A DNA stretch of 64,000 nucleotides from Trichocoleus desertorum NBK24 (lineage in GTDB: Bacteria; Cyanobacteriota; Cyanobacteriia; FACHB-46). The DNA lies in NCBI RefSeq assembly GCF_030409055.1, contig NZ_CP116619.1:5014924-5078923 (forward strand), in the 5' to 3' direction. Under the pieces are notes generated by a model. It made no database searches. It was not told the DNA's origin and was given only the letters and a program-made list of their open reading frames with translations. Positions 8,638 through 16,935 of the stretch are shown one piece after another; the first letter of the stretch is position 1; every line of letters begins with the position of its first letter. The translations under genes were made by a program, and so were the position numbers.

Positions 8638-8958
8638 ATGAGTGACGTTGAATGGTCTCCCGTAGAGAAACAAATAGCTCAGGAAGCTTTTGAGAGAGCC
8701 TACGAACGAGAAATTAATACTTTGATCAAAGAGGTTCGTGAAAGAGCCAGCACGATCACAAAATTGGATGATACGTGGCTATTACATGATTTTTTAAGTG
8801 CAAGAAGACACCAACTGGATGGTAAATATGACTATAAATACTCAGTGCTGATCTTTGTGTTTGCTCAGTTGGTTAAGGAGGGTTGGCTACATCTCAAGGA
8901 GCTGGAGGGGCTGGAAGCAGATAAGCTGACCAAAATAGCAGCTCTTACCCGCATGTGA
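8638..8958 (+). CDS. frp: Fluorescence recovery protein (FRP)
   Basis: 106 residues from the ATG at 8638. FRP speeds conversion of active OCP back to the orange form and its release from the phycobilisome, ending photoprotection. The sequence has the all-helical FRP pattern with WLLHDFLSARRHQLDGKYD; Trp47, His50, Asp51 and Arg57 correspond to Trp50, His53, Asp54 and Arg60 of the Synechocystis protein, and VLIFVFAQLVKEGWL forms the head domain. A GTG at 8575 would add 21 residues, but that extension overlaps the hairpin with T-run at 8576-8606 and looks non-coding. The same long/short start question exists for Synechocystis FRP. Confidence 0.93.
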   Translation: MSDVEWSPVEKQIAQEAFERAYEREINTLIKEVRERASTITKLDDTWLLHDFLSARRHQLDGKYDYKYSVLIFVFAQLVKEGWLHLKELEGLEADKLTKIAALTRM

Positions 8959-8970
8959 GGATTGCCTTCC

Positions 8971-9759
8971 CTAAGAACCTGGATTGCGACAAGATCCATC
9001 CGACAGAAACGACAGCGGGTTACTCATATTTTCTGCAAAGCCGAGGATACCGCGATCGCGATGTTCGTAGAGCAATTCTCCTTGAGCATCAAAGAGAAAG
9101 GTGCCTCCCCGTTGCGTGATGTAAGTGGCATCTGGTACATAGGTTTTCCAGTGACTGAGCACTTCCGTCATATTCCGCAGTCGTAAGGTGGCAAGTTCAA
9201 AGGGGCGCTGAAACCCTTGTCCACCTGCCAGCTTGAAGAAAGAGCCTTTGAAGGGAGGGAGGGGTTTAGCTTGCACTACTTCCTCCTCGGCAATGAGTTG
9301 TGGGGCTTGGCGATCGCCTCGATAACCCCGAAACACTTCAGCTAGCGTCCCAGGGCTACCAATCCCAGCGCACATCAGCATCAAGTTGATCCAGGCGTTT
9401 TGGGCTGTGGAGATGGGTAGCTTGAATGATAAACCAGAGTAAAGATTGAGTTGGCGGTGCAGTTCTGCGGTGGGGTCAACGAACAAGCAGTCGGTAGGAA
9501 AACCTGTGTAGTCGCAAAATTTCTGACCCGAAGCGCGATCGCCAATTCCCACGGCTCGAATCGCGATGCCCTGAGCTTGGAGCTGTTCTCTTTCTCGTTG
9601 CAGCCACCAGGCATATTCCAAGCTGTCAAAGTCTCCTAGTTGGGGCCAGACTAAGACCAACTGCTTGGCACCAGGTTCACGATCGCTGAGGATTGGGACG
9701 ATCGCCCCATCACTTACCCGCTGCCGTTGTGTCTGACTAAAGATTGCGTAAGCATCCAT
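8971..9759 (-). CDS. Peroxiredoxin-like (AhpC/TSA-type) protein
   Basis: 262 residues from an ATG. It has a thioredoxin-fold, peroxiredoxin-like layout: VSDGAIVPILSDREPGAKQLVLVWPQ, then GIAIRAVGIGDRASGQKFCDYTGFP and VDPTAELHRQLNL, a pattern typical of the AhpC/TSA-like 'Prx-like 2' group rather than classic 2-Cys peroxiredoxins. The usual resolving cysteine motif is not obvious; Cys residues occur in KFCDYTGF and DCLFVD. The role is probably redox-related and is inferred. It converges on frp with 12 bases between stops. Parts of its 3' end recur at 5154 and 5907. Confidence 0.75.
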   Translation of the reverse strand: MDAYAIFSQTQRQRVSDGAIVPILSDREPGAKQLVLVWPQLGDFDSLEYAWWLQREREQLQAQGIAIRAVGIGDRASGQKFCDYTGFPTDCLFVDPTAELHRQLNLYSGLSFKLPISTAQNAWINLMLMCAGIGSPGTLAEVFRGYRGDRQAPQLIAEEEVVQAKPLPPFKGSFFKLAGGQGFQRPFELATLRLRNMTEVLSHWKTYVPDATYITQRGGTFLFDAQGELLYEHRDRGILGFAENMSNPLSFLSDGSCRNPGS

Positions 9760-10082
9760 AGAAATGGTCTGGTGAAGGAAAAACTAGAAAAGTATAAAAT
9801 GATTCGGCGGGATAATTCAGGCTTGCGGGAAGTAATAGGTGAGCTTGATGGCGATCGCGGCTGCTTAAATTGCTTTTAAATAGTCTGGTTCATCAAGAAA
9901 GCTAATTGGGATCATCACATGGACTGAGCGGTCTTACTTAGAGTTGGGGCCGATCTTCCCCTACAATAACAATCAGCGAAGAGTGCGATCGCGAGTAGAT
10001 CAGGGGTGAAGATCAACGCGATCGCTAGCTTGGTAGGCTATTAAAAAAATCCAGTTAATTAGGTCAGATAAGGCGTCGGCTT
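9760..10082. other. Divergent intergenic region with several HIP1 sites
   Basis: 323 bases between the divergent peroxiredoxin-like gene and the repeat-protein gene. It holds GCGATCGC palindromes at about 9851, 9986 and 10018. No RNA gene or clear operator was seen; promoters for both genes are expected here. Confidence 0.4.
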
Positions 10083-10532
10083 ATGAGCACAACAGAGACT
10101 TCCAGCACTAGCAAGACCAAAGCTAAGAGCGAGCAACCCGCTACTTTGGAACTTGCAGACAAGAAAAAAACAGACAGCGCCAATAAGCCCGAAAGCTTAG
10201 GATTAGCGCTGCAAACCTATCACCCCAGCCCTTTACCCAATAACCGACCCATTGGGCCGAGCCACTTGGCAATTGCCCATGTGGGTTCTTTACCAGGTGG
10301 TCGTCCAGTTTTTGAGAGCGACCTGCAAGTGGTGGAGTTCGGTGGTTTCTACAAAAATCGCCCTATTTTTGCTAGCACCCTAGAGGTCGCAGATACAGAC
10401 TCTTTACCTGGACACCGCCCGATTGCAGTCAGCAGATTGGAAATTTCGACCTTAGATTCTCTTCCTAACCATCGCCCCATTATGGTGAGTCAATACGAAG
10501 GAAAGGAAGACTCAATGGGTTTTATCGACTAA
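10083..10532 (+). CDS. LP..RPI tandem-repeat protein, unknown function
   Basis: 149 residues, not recognised as a named family. The first 40 residues are Ser/Thr/Lys-rich and probably disordered. From about residue 50 there are five imperfect repeats of 19-21 residues built on S-L-P-x-x-R-P-I-x-x-S-x-L-x-(I/V): PLPNNRPIGPSHLAIA, SLPGGRPVFESDLQVV, FYKNRPIFASTLEVA, SLPGHRPIAVSRLEIS and SLPNHRPIMVSQYE. There is no signal peptide or membrane segment. Regular spacing of RPI suggests a small beta-rich solenoid or a multivalent binding scaffold, which is inference. A good terminator follows. Confidence 0.7.
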   Translation: MSTTETSSTSKTKAKSEQPATLELADKKKTDSANKPESLGLALQTYHPSPLPNNRPIGPSHLAIAHVGSLPGGRPVFESDLQVVEFGGFYKNRPIFASTLEVADTDSLPGHRPIAVSRLEISTLDSLPNHRPIMVSQYEGKEDSMGFID

Positions 10533-10563
10533 ACTCGTAACAGCAAGTTTGTGTTCCAGATAG

Positions 10564-10604
10564 TTCCGTAGGGGTTGTTGGTTGAGCCTCCTGCGGAATT
10601 TTTT
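10564..10604 (+). terminator. Intrinsic terminator after the repeat-protein gene
   Basis: Stem TTCCGTAGG (10564-10572) pairs with CCTGCGGAA (10590-10598), with one G-T wobble, followed by six Ts (10599-10604). Confidence 0.8.
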
Positions 10605-10610
10605 ATCGGT

Positions 10611-11879
10611 TTAGCAGCCAGTTGGACACCAGTAAAAGTAGTCGTCAGTGATTTCGCCTTCTGACACGCGCATCCCCAAGCCTCCAGCAGCAAGGCGATC
10701 GCGGCCATCGTTGTAAAGCCAAGCACCCCAAACTGCCGTCATCACTTCGTCAGCAAGGGTGAGTTGGAGAAATTCCAAGAGTTCTTGGTAAACGTAGGGT
10801 TGCTCGGTGTACCAGGGGTCGTTGTTGTGGCTACGGTTGGCGATCGCCCCTGCTTCGACGGCAAATCCACCTTCGCCTTGACGACCCAAAATTGGTTTAG
10901 CAAAGTAATTACTGCCGATCGCCTCAGTGGTTAGAGAAGTTTTGGGGAAATAGTCAATCCCAGTAGCGGCATCGCGATCGTCAAAAAACTCTGATCCTAA
11001 ATCGTTCACTAGCGCGAAAACGCTTTTGGGTTGCAGCAGAAAGGCTGACGCAAAGTTCACAATCACGACTTTGCGCTCTAGGATTAACTGTTCTAAGGCA
11101 GGCCACAGACGCTCTCCCGCGTCGTCGGTATCGTGAATTGCCCACTCCACCGGATACCACATGAAAAGAATATCAATGCGCTCTCCAGTGCGTTCGTAGA
11201 AGAGGCGATCGCCGTCTTGAATCCGCAGAAACTCCAACGGAAACACTGTGCTCTTACCGGAGTAATGTTGGCTTACCCATTGCATCGTGCCGACATCTTC
11301 GGGGTTGTTGAGGGCGGTGAAGGCAACGTGACAGTCAGATAGGGGCTTGTTTAAGTGAGCTGCGGCCCGCTTGAGGTGTTGATTTAAGCTGGCGCGGAGC
11401 AAGTTTTGGGCACCCGGAACAGGGTCTTTGAGGCCAAAGTGTTTGGCGACATGACCGTTGCCTTCAGTACATTCAAACCAAAAGCTAGGCGTTTGCGGGT
11501 TGATTTCGACAACTTTTTTTAGACCTACAGCACGGTTCCAGCACCAGTCCAGCCGCATACAGAGGGGAGGCAATGGGTCGTATTTGACCAAGCGGATCGT
11601 CTCGACAGGAAAGCCGTAATCTAGCAGCGTGTCGCCATCTAAGTGCCGAATCACCGACCACATTTTCATGAACACTCGACCCACGGCTTCCGAAGCTTGC
11701 TGCATCTCCTGCACAAAGTCAGGTGAAACTGGGTGGCAGTGGTAGAGCGCGTAAGGTACTTGTTCACTGGCGATCGGCAAACCTGTTTCGCCATCAATCG
11801 GGCACAGGTTGTACCAGTTGAGCCGCATGGATTTAAATAGGTGATCTCGTTCTGGACTGTCGAAAATCTTGCTATTCAT
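10611..11879 (-). CDS. Glutathionylspermidine synthase-like (pre-ATP-grasp) protein, YgiC-like
   Basis: 422 residues. It fits the GSP_synth family, a C-terminal ATP-grasp ligase fold of the kind that joins an amine to a peptide carboxylate. Visible family elements are MRLDWCWN (early substrate-site region), FMWYPVEWAIHD, VVIVNFASAFLLQPKSVFAL and YFPKTSLT, then a glycine-rich ATP-binding stretch FAKPILGRQGEGGF and a final PWYTEQPYVYQELLEF. Stand-alone members such as E. coli YgiC lack a proven glutathionylspermidine activity, so the substrate is open. It starts 6 bases after the stop of the lipoprotein gene 11886-12233, with which it probably forms an operon. Confidence 0.85.
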   Translation of the reverse strand: MNSKIFDSPERDHLFKSMRLNWYNLCPIDGETGLPIASEQVPYALYHCHPVSPDFVQEMQQASEAVGRVFMKMWSVIRHLDGDTLLDYGFPVETIRLVKYDPLPPLCMRLDWCWNRAVGLKKVVEINPQTPSFWFECTEGNGHVAKHFGLKDPVPGAQNLLRASLNQHLKRAAAHLNKPLSDCHVAFTALNNPEDVGTMQWVSQHYSGKSTVFPLEFLRIQDGDRLFYERTGERIDILFMWYPVEWAIHDTDDAGERLWPALEQLILERKVVIVNFASAFLLQPKSVFALVNDLGSEFFDDRDAATGIDYFPKTSLTTEAIGSNYFAKPILGRQGEGGFAVEAGAIANRSHNNDPWYTEQPYVYQELLEFLQLTLADEVMTAVWGAWLYNDGRDRLAAGGLGMRVSEGEITDDYFYWCPTGC

Positions 11880-11885
11880 CGCGAG

Positions 11886-12233
11886 TCAGCCTAATCCGCC
11901 GCCACGACCAAAACTACCGAATCCCCCTCGCCCTGTGGTTGAAGATCGACCACTGGTGCCAACGCTTTGTCCCTTACTCCCACTCGTAGCGGGAGCTTGC
12001 CGCACAGAACTGCCAGAGCTAGATGTATATCCCGCCGATCCGCCACCTACATAAACTCGGTTCCTGCTGCCTGATGAGTTGTTGCAGTTGGGATTAGCTT
12101 GTTTGACGGCAGGGTCGTTGCAGTCGAGGTTTGTAGTGCTGGGACTGGTGGTGCAAGCTGCTAAGAACGATGCCATCAAGGATGACATCATTAAAAGAGT
12201 AATCAGTTGTAATAAGCTAGGCTTCAGTTTCAT
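11886..12233 (-). CDS. Small Gly/Ser-rich lipoprotein, YgiB-like in context
   Basis: 115 residues. The hydrophobic N-terminus ends in a lipobox (ASFLAAC, Cys27), so the mature protein is lipid-anchored. The remainder has few acidic residues and is Ser/Gly/Arg-rich, ending in TGRGGFGSFGRGGGLG; two more cysteines sit in DCNDP and PNCNN. It is the first gene of a pair with the ATP-grasp protein. In E. coli, ygiB, a low-complexity lipoprotein with an RGGFG-like tail, sits next to ygiC. The parallel is from memory and context and is not proof of homology. Confidence 0.75.
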   Translation of the reverse strand: MKLKPSLLQLITLLMMSSLMASFLAACTTSPSTTNLDCNDPAVKQANPNCNNSSGSRNRVYVGGGSAGYTSSSGSSVRQAPATSGSKGQSVGTSGRSSTTGRGGFGSFGRGGGLG

Positions 12234-12376
12234 GCCAGTGTCCGGTAGGACTCATTGGGGAATAGATACAAGGTCTGTTTGCAAATTTACGGGAATAGGG
12301 AATTCGTAGGATTGCAGGTGTTTCTCTTGGCTAGGGCAGGCGATCGCGTTTCTAAAATTCCCATTACTAAAAAGAA

Positions 12377-13264
12377 ATGACTCCTGAGTTAACCGCAGCG
12401 TTGCAATTTATCGAAAAAATTGAGCGAGCCAATGTAGCCCAGTCTGTCTACGAGATTGCCAACAAACTACGCGGCTACACCAAACCCAGCTACACCACGC
12501 CGATGTGGAGTACAGCTACAGGCTACAAACAGCCCTATGTGGAAGGAGAGTTTAAGGGCAAGCTCAATCAAGAATTGCTGCTCAGTGGTGAGAAAACTGA
12601 CTTTGGGCATTTCATCGCGGCGCTCTCCGATCATGTGAATCAGCCGGGAGTCCGTTGGTCAGATTTGACGAGTTGGACGGCAGATCACACCTCTTGGGCG
12701 GGTGACATTGGTTCCGCGATCGCCACGTTTCATGCACAGGGTAGCCAGCAGAAAATTCCTACAGTACTAGAATCGCTAAACCGCTACGCCTCTGACTCTG
12801 ACTACGCGGCGAATATTGCAGCTTATGTGGTTGGCGTAATGCTGAATTCTGGTAAACAAACTTTAGTTTCTCAAGCGATCGCTCAGTATGATGCTCAGCC
12901 TTATGCCGAGAACGTGAGATGGTTTCTGAGAGAACGGTTTGAGGGAGCGATCGCCAACAATCAACTCAAAAATCCAGCTGAGGTAGAAGCAGAAATTCGA
13001 CGGGCCATCTCGACTTATATTCGCTTGTCACCGGATTCAGGTCTCTTTAAGTCGGTCAAGAATTTGTTGAAGTTAGACCCACAAATACAACGCGAAGATT
13101 TTCAGCATCCGAATGCGGGTGAGTTGTTGCAAGGGTCACTGCACTTTATGACTTATTTAGTCGAGAAATCTGGACTAGAACCCCTGGAGTTCAAACCTTA
13201 TCAATTGCCCAAGGTGCCTTGGTTAGGAGCGGTCAGTTATGAAGTGAAAGTACCGTTTGTTTGA
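12377..13264 (+). CDS. Conserved hypothetical protein
   Basis: 295 residues, soluble, no signal peptide. The most striking part is FGHFIAALSDHVNQPGVRWS, then a Trp-rich SWTADHTSWAGDIGSAIATF (about 75-125), a pattern of D/H/W residues that may form a pocket. The C-terminal half is helical (AVVEAEIRRAIS-like region and LFKSVKNLLKL). I do not recognise the family and assign no function. Start is the ATG at 12377, divergent from the lipoprotein operon. Confidence 0.7.
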   Translation: MTPELTAALQFIEKIERANVAQSVYEIANKLRGYTKPSYTTPMWSTATGYKQPYVEGEFKGKLNQELLLSGEKTDFGHFIAALSDHVNQPGVRWSDLTSWTADHTSWAGDIGSAIATFHAQGSQQKIPTVLESLNRYASDSDYAANIAAYVVGVMLNSGKQTLVSQAIAQYDAQPYAENVRWFLRERFEGAIANNQLKNPAEVEAEIRRAISTYIRLSPDSGLFKSVKNLLKLDPQIQREDFQHPNAGELLQGSLHFMTYLVEKSGLEPLEFKPYQLPKVPWLGAVSYEVKVPFV

Positions 13265-13392
13265 GCGATCGCCACTGAAAAAACCACTGATGCCTTCTTA
13301 CTCAGCTCATTACTTAGCGTCTTGGCGGTGCATCATGGCAGAATTTAGTAGTGTTAAGCATTAGTTCCGATTAATTTATTTAGTCTGCCTTC

Positions 13393-16116
13393 ATGACTGC
13401 AACTATCCCGACTCTCGCCAGCCAGTACGACCCCTCCACAACCGAATCTAAGTGGCAAACAGCTTGGGAGCAAAACCAAGTCTTTAAGGCTGACCCCAAT
13501 CATGGTGGAGAGCCTTACTGCGTGGTGATTCCGCCACCCAACGTCACGGGTAGTTTGCACATGGGGCACGCCTTTGAAAGCTCCCTAATTGATACCTTGG
13601 TGCGCTATCACCGGATGCTGGGCCGCAACACGCTTTGGCTACCGGGGACTGACCACGCCAGTATTGCCGTGCAGACGATTCTAGACAAGCAGCTCAAGGC
13701 AGAAGGCAAAACTCGCTACGACCTGGGACGTGAGCAGTTTCTAGAGCGGGCTTGGGAGTGGAAAGCTGAATCTGGCGGCACGATCGTCAACCAGTTGCGG
13801 CGCTTGGGAGTTTCGGTCGATTGGTCACGGGAACGCTTCACGATGGATGAAGGGCTATCTCGCGCAGTGCTGACTGCGTTTGTGCAGCTTTACGAAGAAG
13901 GGCTGATTTATCGGGGTCAATATTTAGTCAACTGGTGCCCTGCCACTCAGTCAGCCGTATCTGACCTGGAGGTAGAACCCCAAGAAGTTAACGGTCATCT
14001 CTGGCACTTCCGCTATCCGCTCTCCGATGGCTCTGGTTATGTAGAAGTGGCCACCACTCGCCCCGAAACAATGCTGGGGGACACAGCCGTGGCCGTGAAC
14101 CCCAACGACGATCGCTACAAGCATTTGATTGGCAAGACCCTCACTCTGCCGATTATGAATCGAGAGATTCCGATCATTGGCGATGAGTATGTCGATGCCA
14201 CCTTTGGGACAGGTTGCGTTAAAGTTACGCCTGCCCACGACCCCAACGACTTTGAGATGGGCAAGCGCCACAACCTGCCTTTCATCAACATCATGAACAA
14301 AGATGGCTCGATGAATGAGAACGCAGGGCCATTCCAGGGGCAGGATCGCTTTGTGGCTCGCAAGAATGTGGTCGCGCGACTAGAGGCAGATAATGTCCTG
14401 GTGAAAGTGGAGGACTACAAGCACTCCGTACCCTACAGCGATCGCGGCAAAGTTCCAATTGAACCGTTGCTCTCAACTCAGTGGTTCGTCAAAATCAAAC
14501 CGATGTCCGAGCGGGCGCTGGAGTTTCTTGACCAAAAACAAGAGCCTGCCTTCGTACCCGATCGCTGGACGAAGGTTTACCGGGATTGGTTGGTAAGCTT
14601 GCGCGATTGGTGTATCTCGCGGCAACTCTGGTGGGGGCATCAAATCCCTGCTTGGTATGCGGTCAGCGAAACCAATGGCGAAATTATGGACAATACGCCC
14701 TTTGTGGTTGCCCATAGCGAAACAGAAGCGAGAGAAAAGGCGATCGCGAAATTTGGCGCAAATGTGCAACTGGCACAAGATCCAGATGTGTTGGATACCT
14801 GGTTCTCATCTGGTTTGTGGCCATTCTCGACCTTGGGTTGGCCAGAACAGACAGCAGATTTGCAACGCTACTATCCCACTACCACGCTAGTGACCGGGTT
14901 CGACATTATCTTCTTCTGGGTCGCCCGAATGACGATGATGGCAGGGCACTTCACCGGACAAATGCCGTTTGAGACCGTCTACATCCACGGTTTGGTGCGG
15001 GATGAGAACAACAAGAAGATGTCGAAATCAGCCAACAACGGCATCGACCCTCTGTTGCTGATTAACAAATACGGCACCGATGCTCTCCGCTACACCTTAA
15101 TCCGGGAAGTTGTGGGTGCAGGTCAAGACATCCGCTTGGAGTACAACCGCAAAACCGATGAATCTGCCTCGGTAGAAGCGTCTCGCAACTTCACCAATAA
15201 ATTGTGGAATGCCTCCCGGTTTGTGATGATGAACCTGGAAGGGCAAACGCCACAACAGTTAGGAGTTCCTAGTGAGAATTTAGAGTTGAGCGATCGCTGG
15301 ATTCTCTCTCGCTTCTATCAAGTAGTACAGCAAACCCGCAACGACATTGATAACTTCGGGTTAGGTGAAGCGGCTAAGGGTCTGTATGAATTCACTTGGG
15401 GCGACTTCTGCGACTGGTACATCGAATTAGTGAAGCCTCGCTTGCAAGGAGAAAATGCGACCTCCCGCAAAGCGGCTCAGCAAACCCTAGCTTATGTGCT
15501 CGAAGGGATCCTCAAGCTGTTCCATCCCTTTATGCCGCACATCACCGAGGAGATCTGGCACACCCTAACTCAAGCAGGCGAAGATCAGTACTTGGCGGTG
15601 CAAGCCTATCCAGAAGTCAATGCCGCACAAATTGATGCTGAACTAGAGCACCAGTTTGATCTGTTGATCGGCACCATTCGCACCATCCGTAATTTGCGGG
15701 CGGAAGCAGATGTGAAGCCAGGAGCAAAGGTACAAACCATTCTGCAAAGTGAGAGCGATCGCGAACGCCAAATTCTTGACCAGGGTCAAGCCTACATCCA
15801 AAACCTCGCCAAAGTTGAAACTCTCAGCATTGTGGAGAAGCTAGAATCTGCTCCAGAAGCGATCGCAGGTGTGGTTGGAACCGTGCAAGTTCTTGTGCTG
15901 CTCGCAGGTGTGGTGGATGTCGCTGCACTGAAGGCCAAATTGGAGAAAGACCTCAAAAAAGTAGAAGCTGAGATTGCCGCGCTCTCCGGTCGTCTCAGCA
16001 ACTCCAAGTTCGTCGATAAAGCTCCTGCTGATGTTGTCCAAGGAGCAAGAGATGCCCTAGCTGAAGCCGAAAAACAAGCCGAGATCCTCAAAGCTCGTCT
16101 CGCTCAATTAGGTTAA
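13393..16116 (+). CDS. valS: Valyl-tRNA synthetase
   Basis: 907 residues, the usual length. This class I synthetase charges tRNA-Val. The HIGH motif appears as LHMGHAF (His56-His59) and the KMSKS loop is exact at residues 542-546. The editing domain lies between them ([21 protein letters not shown]-like [12 protein letters not shown]). After the anticodon-binding domain, the C-terminus has the ValRS coiled coil ([20 protein letters not shown], then [15 protein letters not shown]). All expected elements are intact. It stands alone as a transcription unit; the MITE-like palindrome follows. Confidence 0.98.
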   Translation: MTATIPTLASQYDPSTTESKWQTAWEQNQVFKADPNHGGEPYCVVIPPPNVTGSLHMGHAFESSLIDTLVRYHRMLGRNTLWLPGTDHASIAVQTILDKQLKAEGKTRYDLGREQFLERAWEWKAESGGTIVNQLRRLGVSVDWSRERFTMDEGLSRAVLTAFVQLYEEGLIYRGQYLVNWCPATQSAVSDLEVEPQEVNGHLWHFRYPLSDGSGYVEVATTRPETMLGDTAVAVNPNDDRYKHLIGKTLTLPIMNREIPIIGDEYVDATFGTGCVKVTPAHDPNDFEMGKRHNLPFINIMNKDGSMNENAGPFQGQDRFVARKNVVARLEADNVLVKVEDYKHSVPYSDRGKVPIEPLLSTQWFVKIKPMSERALEFLDQKQEPAFVPDRWTKVYRDWLVSLRDWCISRQLWWGHQIPAWYAVSETNGEIMDNTPFVVAHSETEAREKAIAKFGANVQLAQDPDVLDTWFSSGLWPFSTLGWPEQTADLQRYYPTTTLVTGFDIIFFWVARMTMMAGHFTGQMPFETVYIHGLVRDENNKKMSKSANNGIDPLLLINKYGTDALRYTLIREVVGAGQDIRLEYNRKTDESASVEASRNFTNKLWNASRFVMMNLEGQTPQQLGVPSENLELSDRWILSRFYQVVQQTRNDIDNFGLGEAAKGLYEFTWGDFCDWYIELVKPRLQGENATSRKAAQQTLAYVLEGILKLFHPFMPHITEEIWHTLTQAGEDQYLAVQAYPEVNAAQIDAELEHQFDLLIGTIRTIRNLRAEADVKPGAKVQTILQSESDRERQILDQGQAYIQNLAKVETLSIVEKLESAPEAIAGVVGTVQVLVLLAGVVDVAALKAKLEKDLKKVEAEIAALSGRLSNSKFVDKAPADVVQGARDALAEAEKQAEILKARLAQLG

Positions 16117-16146
16117 CTTCTCCCGAAACCCTTCTCCTTTGTTGAG

Positions 16147-16312
16147 AGCAGGGTGGTTTCATACAAGAAAAGAATTGCGAACTAGGCCCCCTAGCCCCCC
16201 AAATTTGGGGGGAACCTGCTCAAAGTCCCCCAGCATTGGGGGATTTAGGGGGCAGTGCAAGGAGCTGAACTGTGTTCACGCTTTTTCTTTCGCTATATGA
16301 AACCACCCTGCT
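16147..16312. mobile_element. MITE-like palindromic element
   Basis: 166 bases bounded by perfect 17-bp inverted repeats AGCAGGGTGGTTTCATA (16147-16163) and its complement (16296-16312). Nested inside are complementary C-rich and G-rich blocks (around 16186-16213 and 16226-16253) built on CCCCCTAGCCCCCC and GGGGGATTTAGGGGG. There is no coding capacity. The whole can fold into one long hairpin. The core CCCCCAGCATTGGGGG recurs at 60549. Confidence 0.7.
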
Positions 16313-16352
16313 TTCCTTTGCGGAGAGAGGTTGGGACTATCTATGATGTAGC

Positions 16353-16862
16353 TTAATCGCCAAATTCAGGGCGAAAATTCTTAGTGAAATTCATCCACGT
16401 TGCTACTTTTCCGCCTGTAATATTAAGAATGGGGACATTCACAGTTGCTCTAGCACGGTAATAGGTGACGGGCGTGGCTTCTGGTTTCCCAAGCCCATAG
16501 GCATTCCGCATCCCCGCTGCCATACTACAGCTAATCTCAAAGTTACCCATATCGATATCACCACCGCCTGCTTTGTAGTGCCACATAACCCGTGACCATT
16601 TGCGATCGCGGTTTTGGCATTCGTAGTGGGTCAGTTCAAACATCTTGGCAATATGGACATCGTATCGCCGTAGCCTGCCCCCGTAGGCTGAGCGGGTGGT
16701 ATCGCGATCGGGCACAATGAGCTGAGCAATGCGTACACCGTCATACATTCCAATAAATGTGATGTTGGTGATTGGAACTTCTGTTTGAGCGATCGCAGGC
16801 AAACTAGCTGTAACACCAGCCACTAACAAGGTAGAAATAAGTACCGAAGCTGGAGACGGCAT
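16353..16862 (-). CDS. Exported hypothetical protein
   Basis: 169 residues from the ATG at 16862. That start opens with a signal peptide (MPSPASVLISTLLVAGVTAS, cleavage near AIAQT), whereas a longer reading from 17012 would overlap the upstream gene and lose it. The mature protein has two cysteines (HYECQNR, FEISCSM) that could form a disulphide. No family was recognised. It is 73 bases after the end of the upstream gene in the same direction. Confidence 0.65.
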   Translation of the reverse strand: MPSPASVLISTLLVAGVTASLPAIAQTEVPITNITFIGMYDGVRIAQLIVPDRDTTRSAYGGRLRRYDVHIAKMFELTHYECQNRDRKWSRVMWHYKAGGGDIDMGNFEISCSMAAGMRNAYGLGKPEATPVTYYRARATVNVPILNITGGKVATWMNFTKNFRPEFGD

Positions 16863-16935
16863 AATTTTTCTGAAGACAATATTTCTATAGTTCCCGATCT
16901 TTTGCCTTCCAAACCCAGCTAAATTTCGTGTGATT

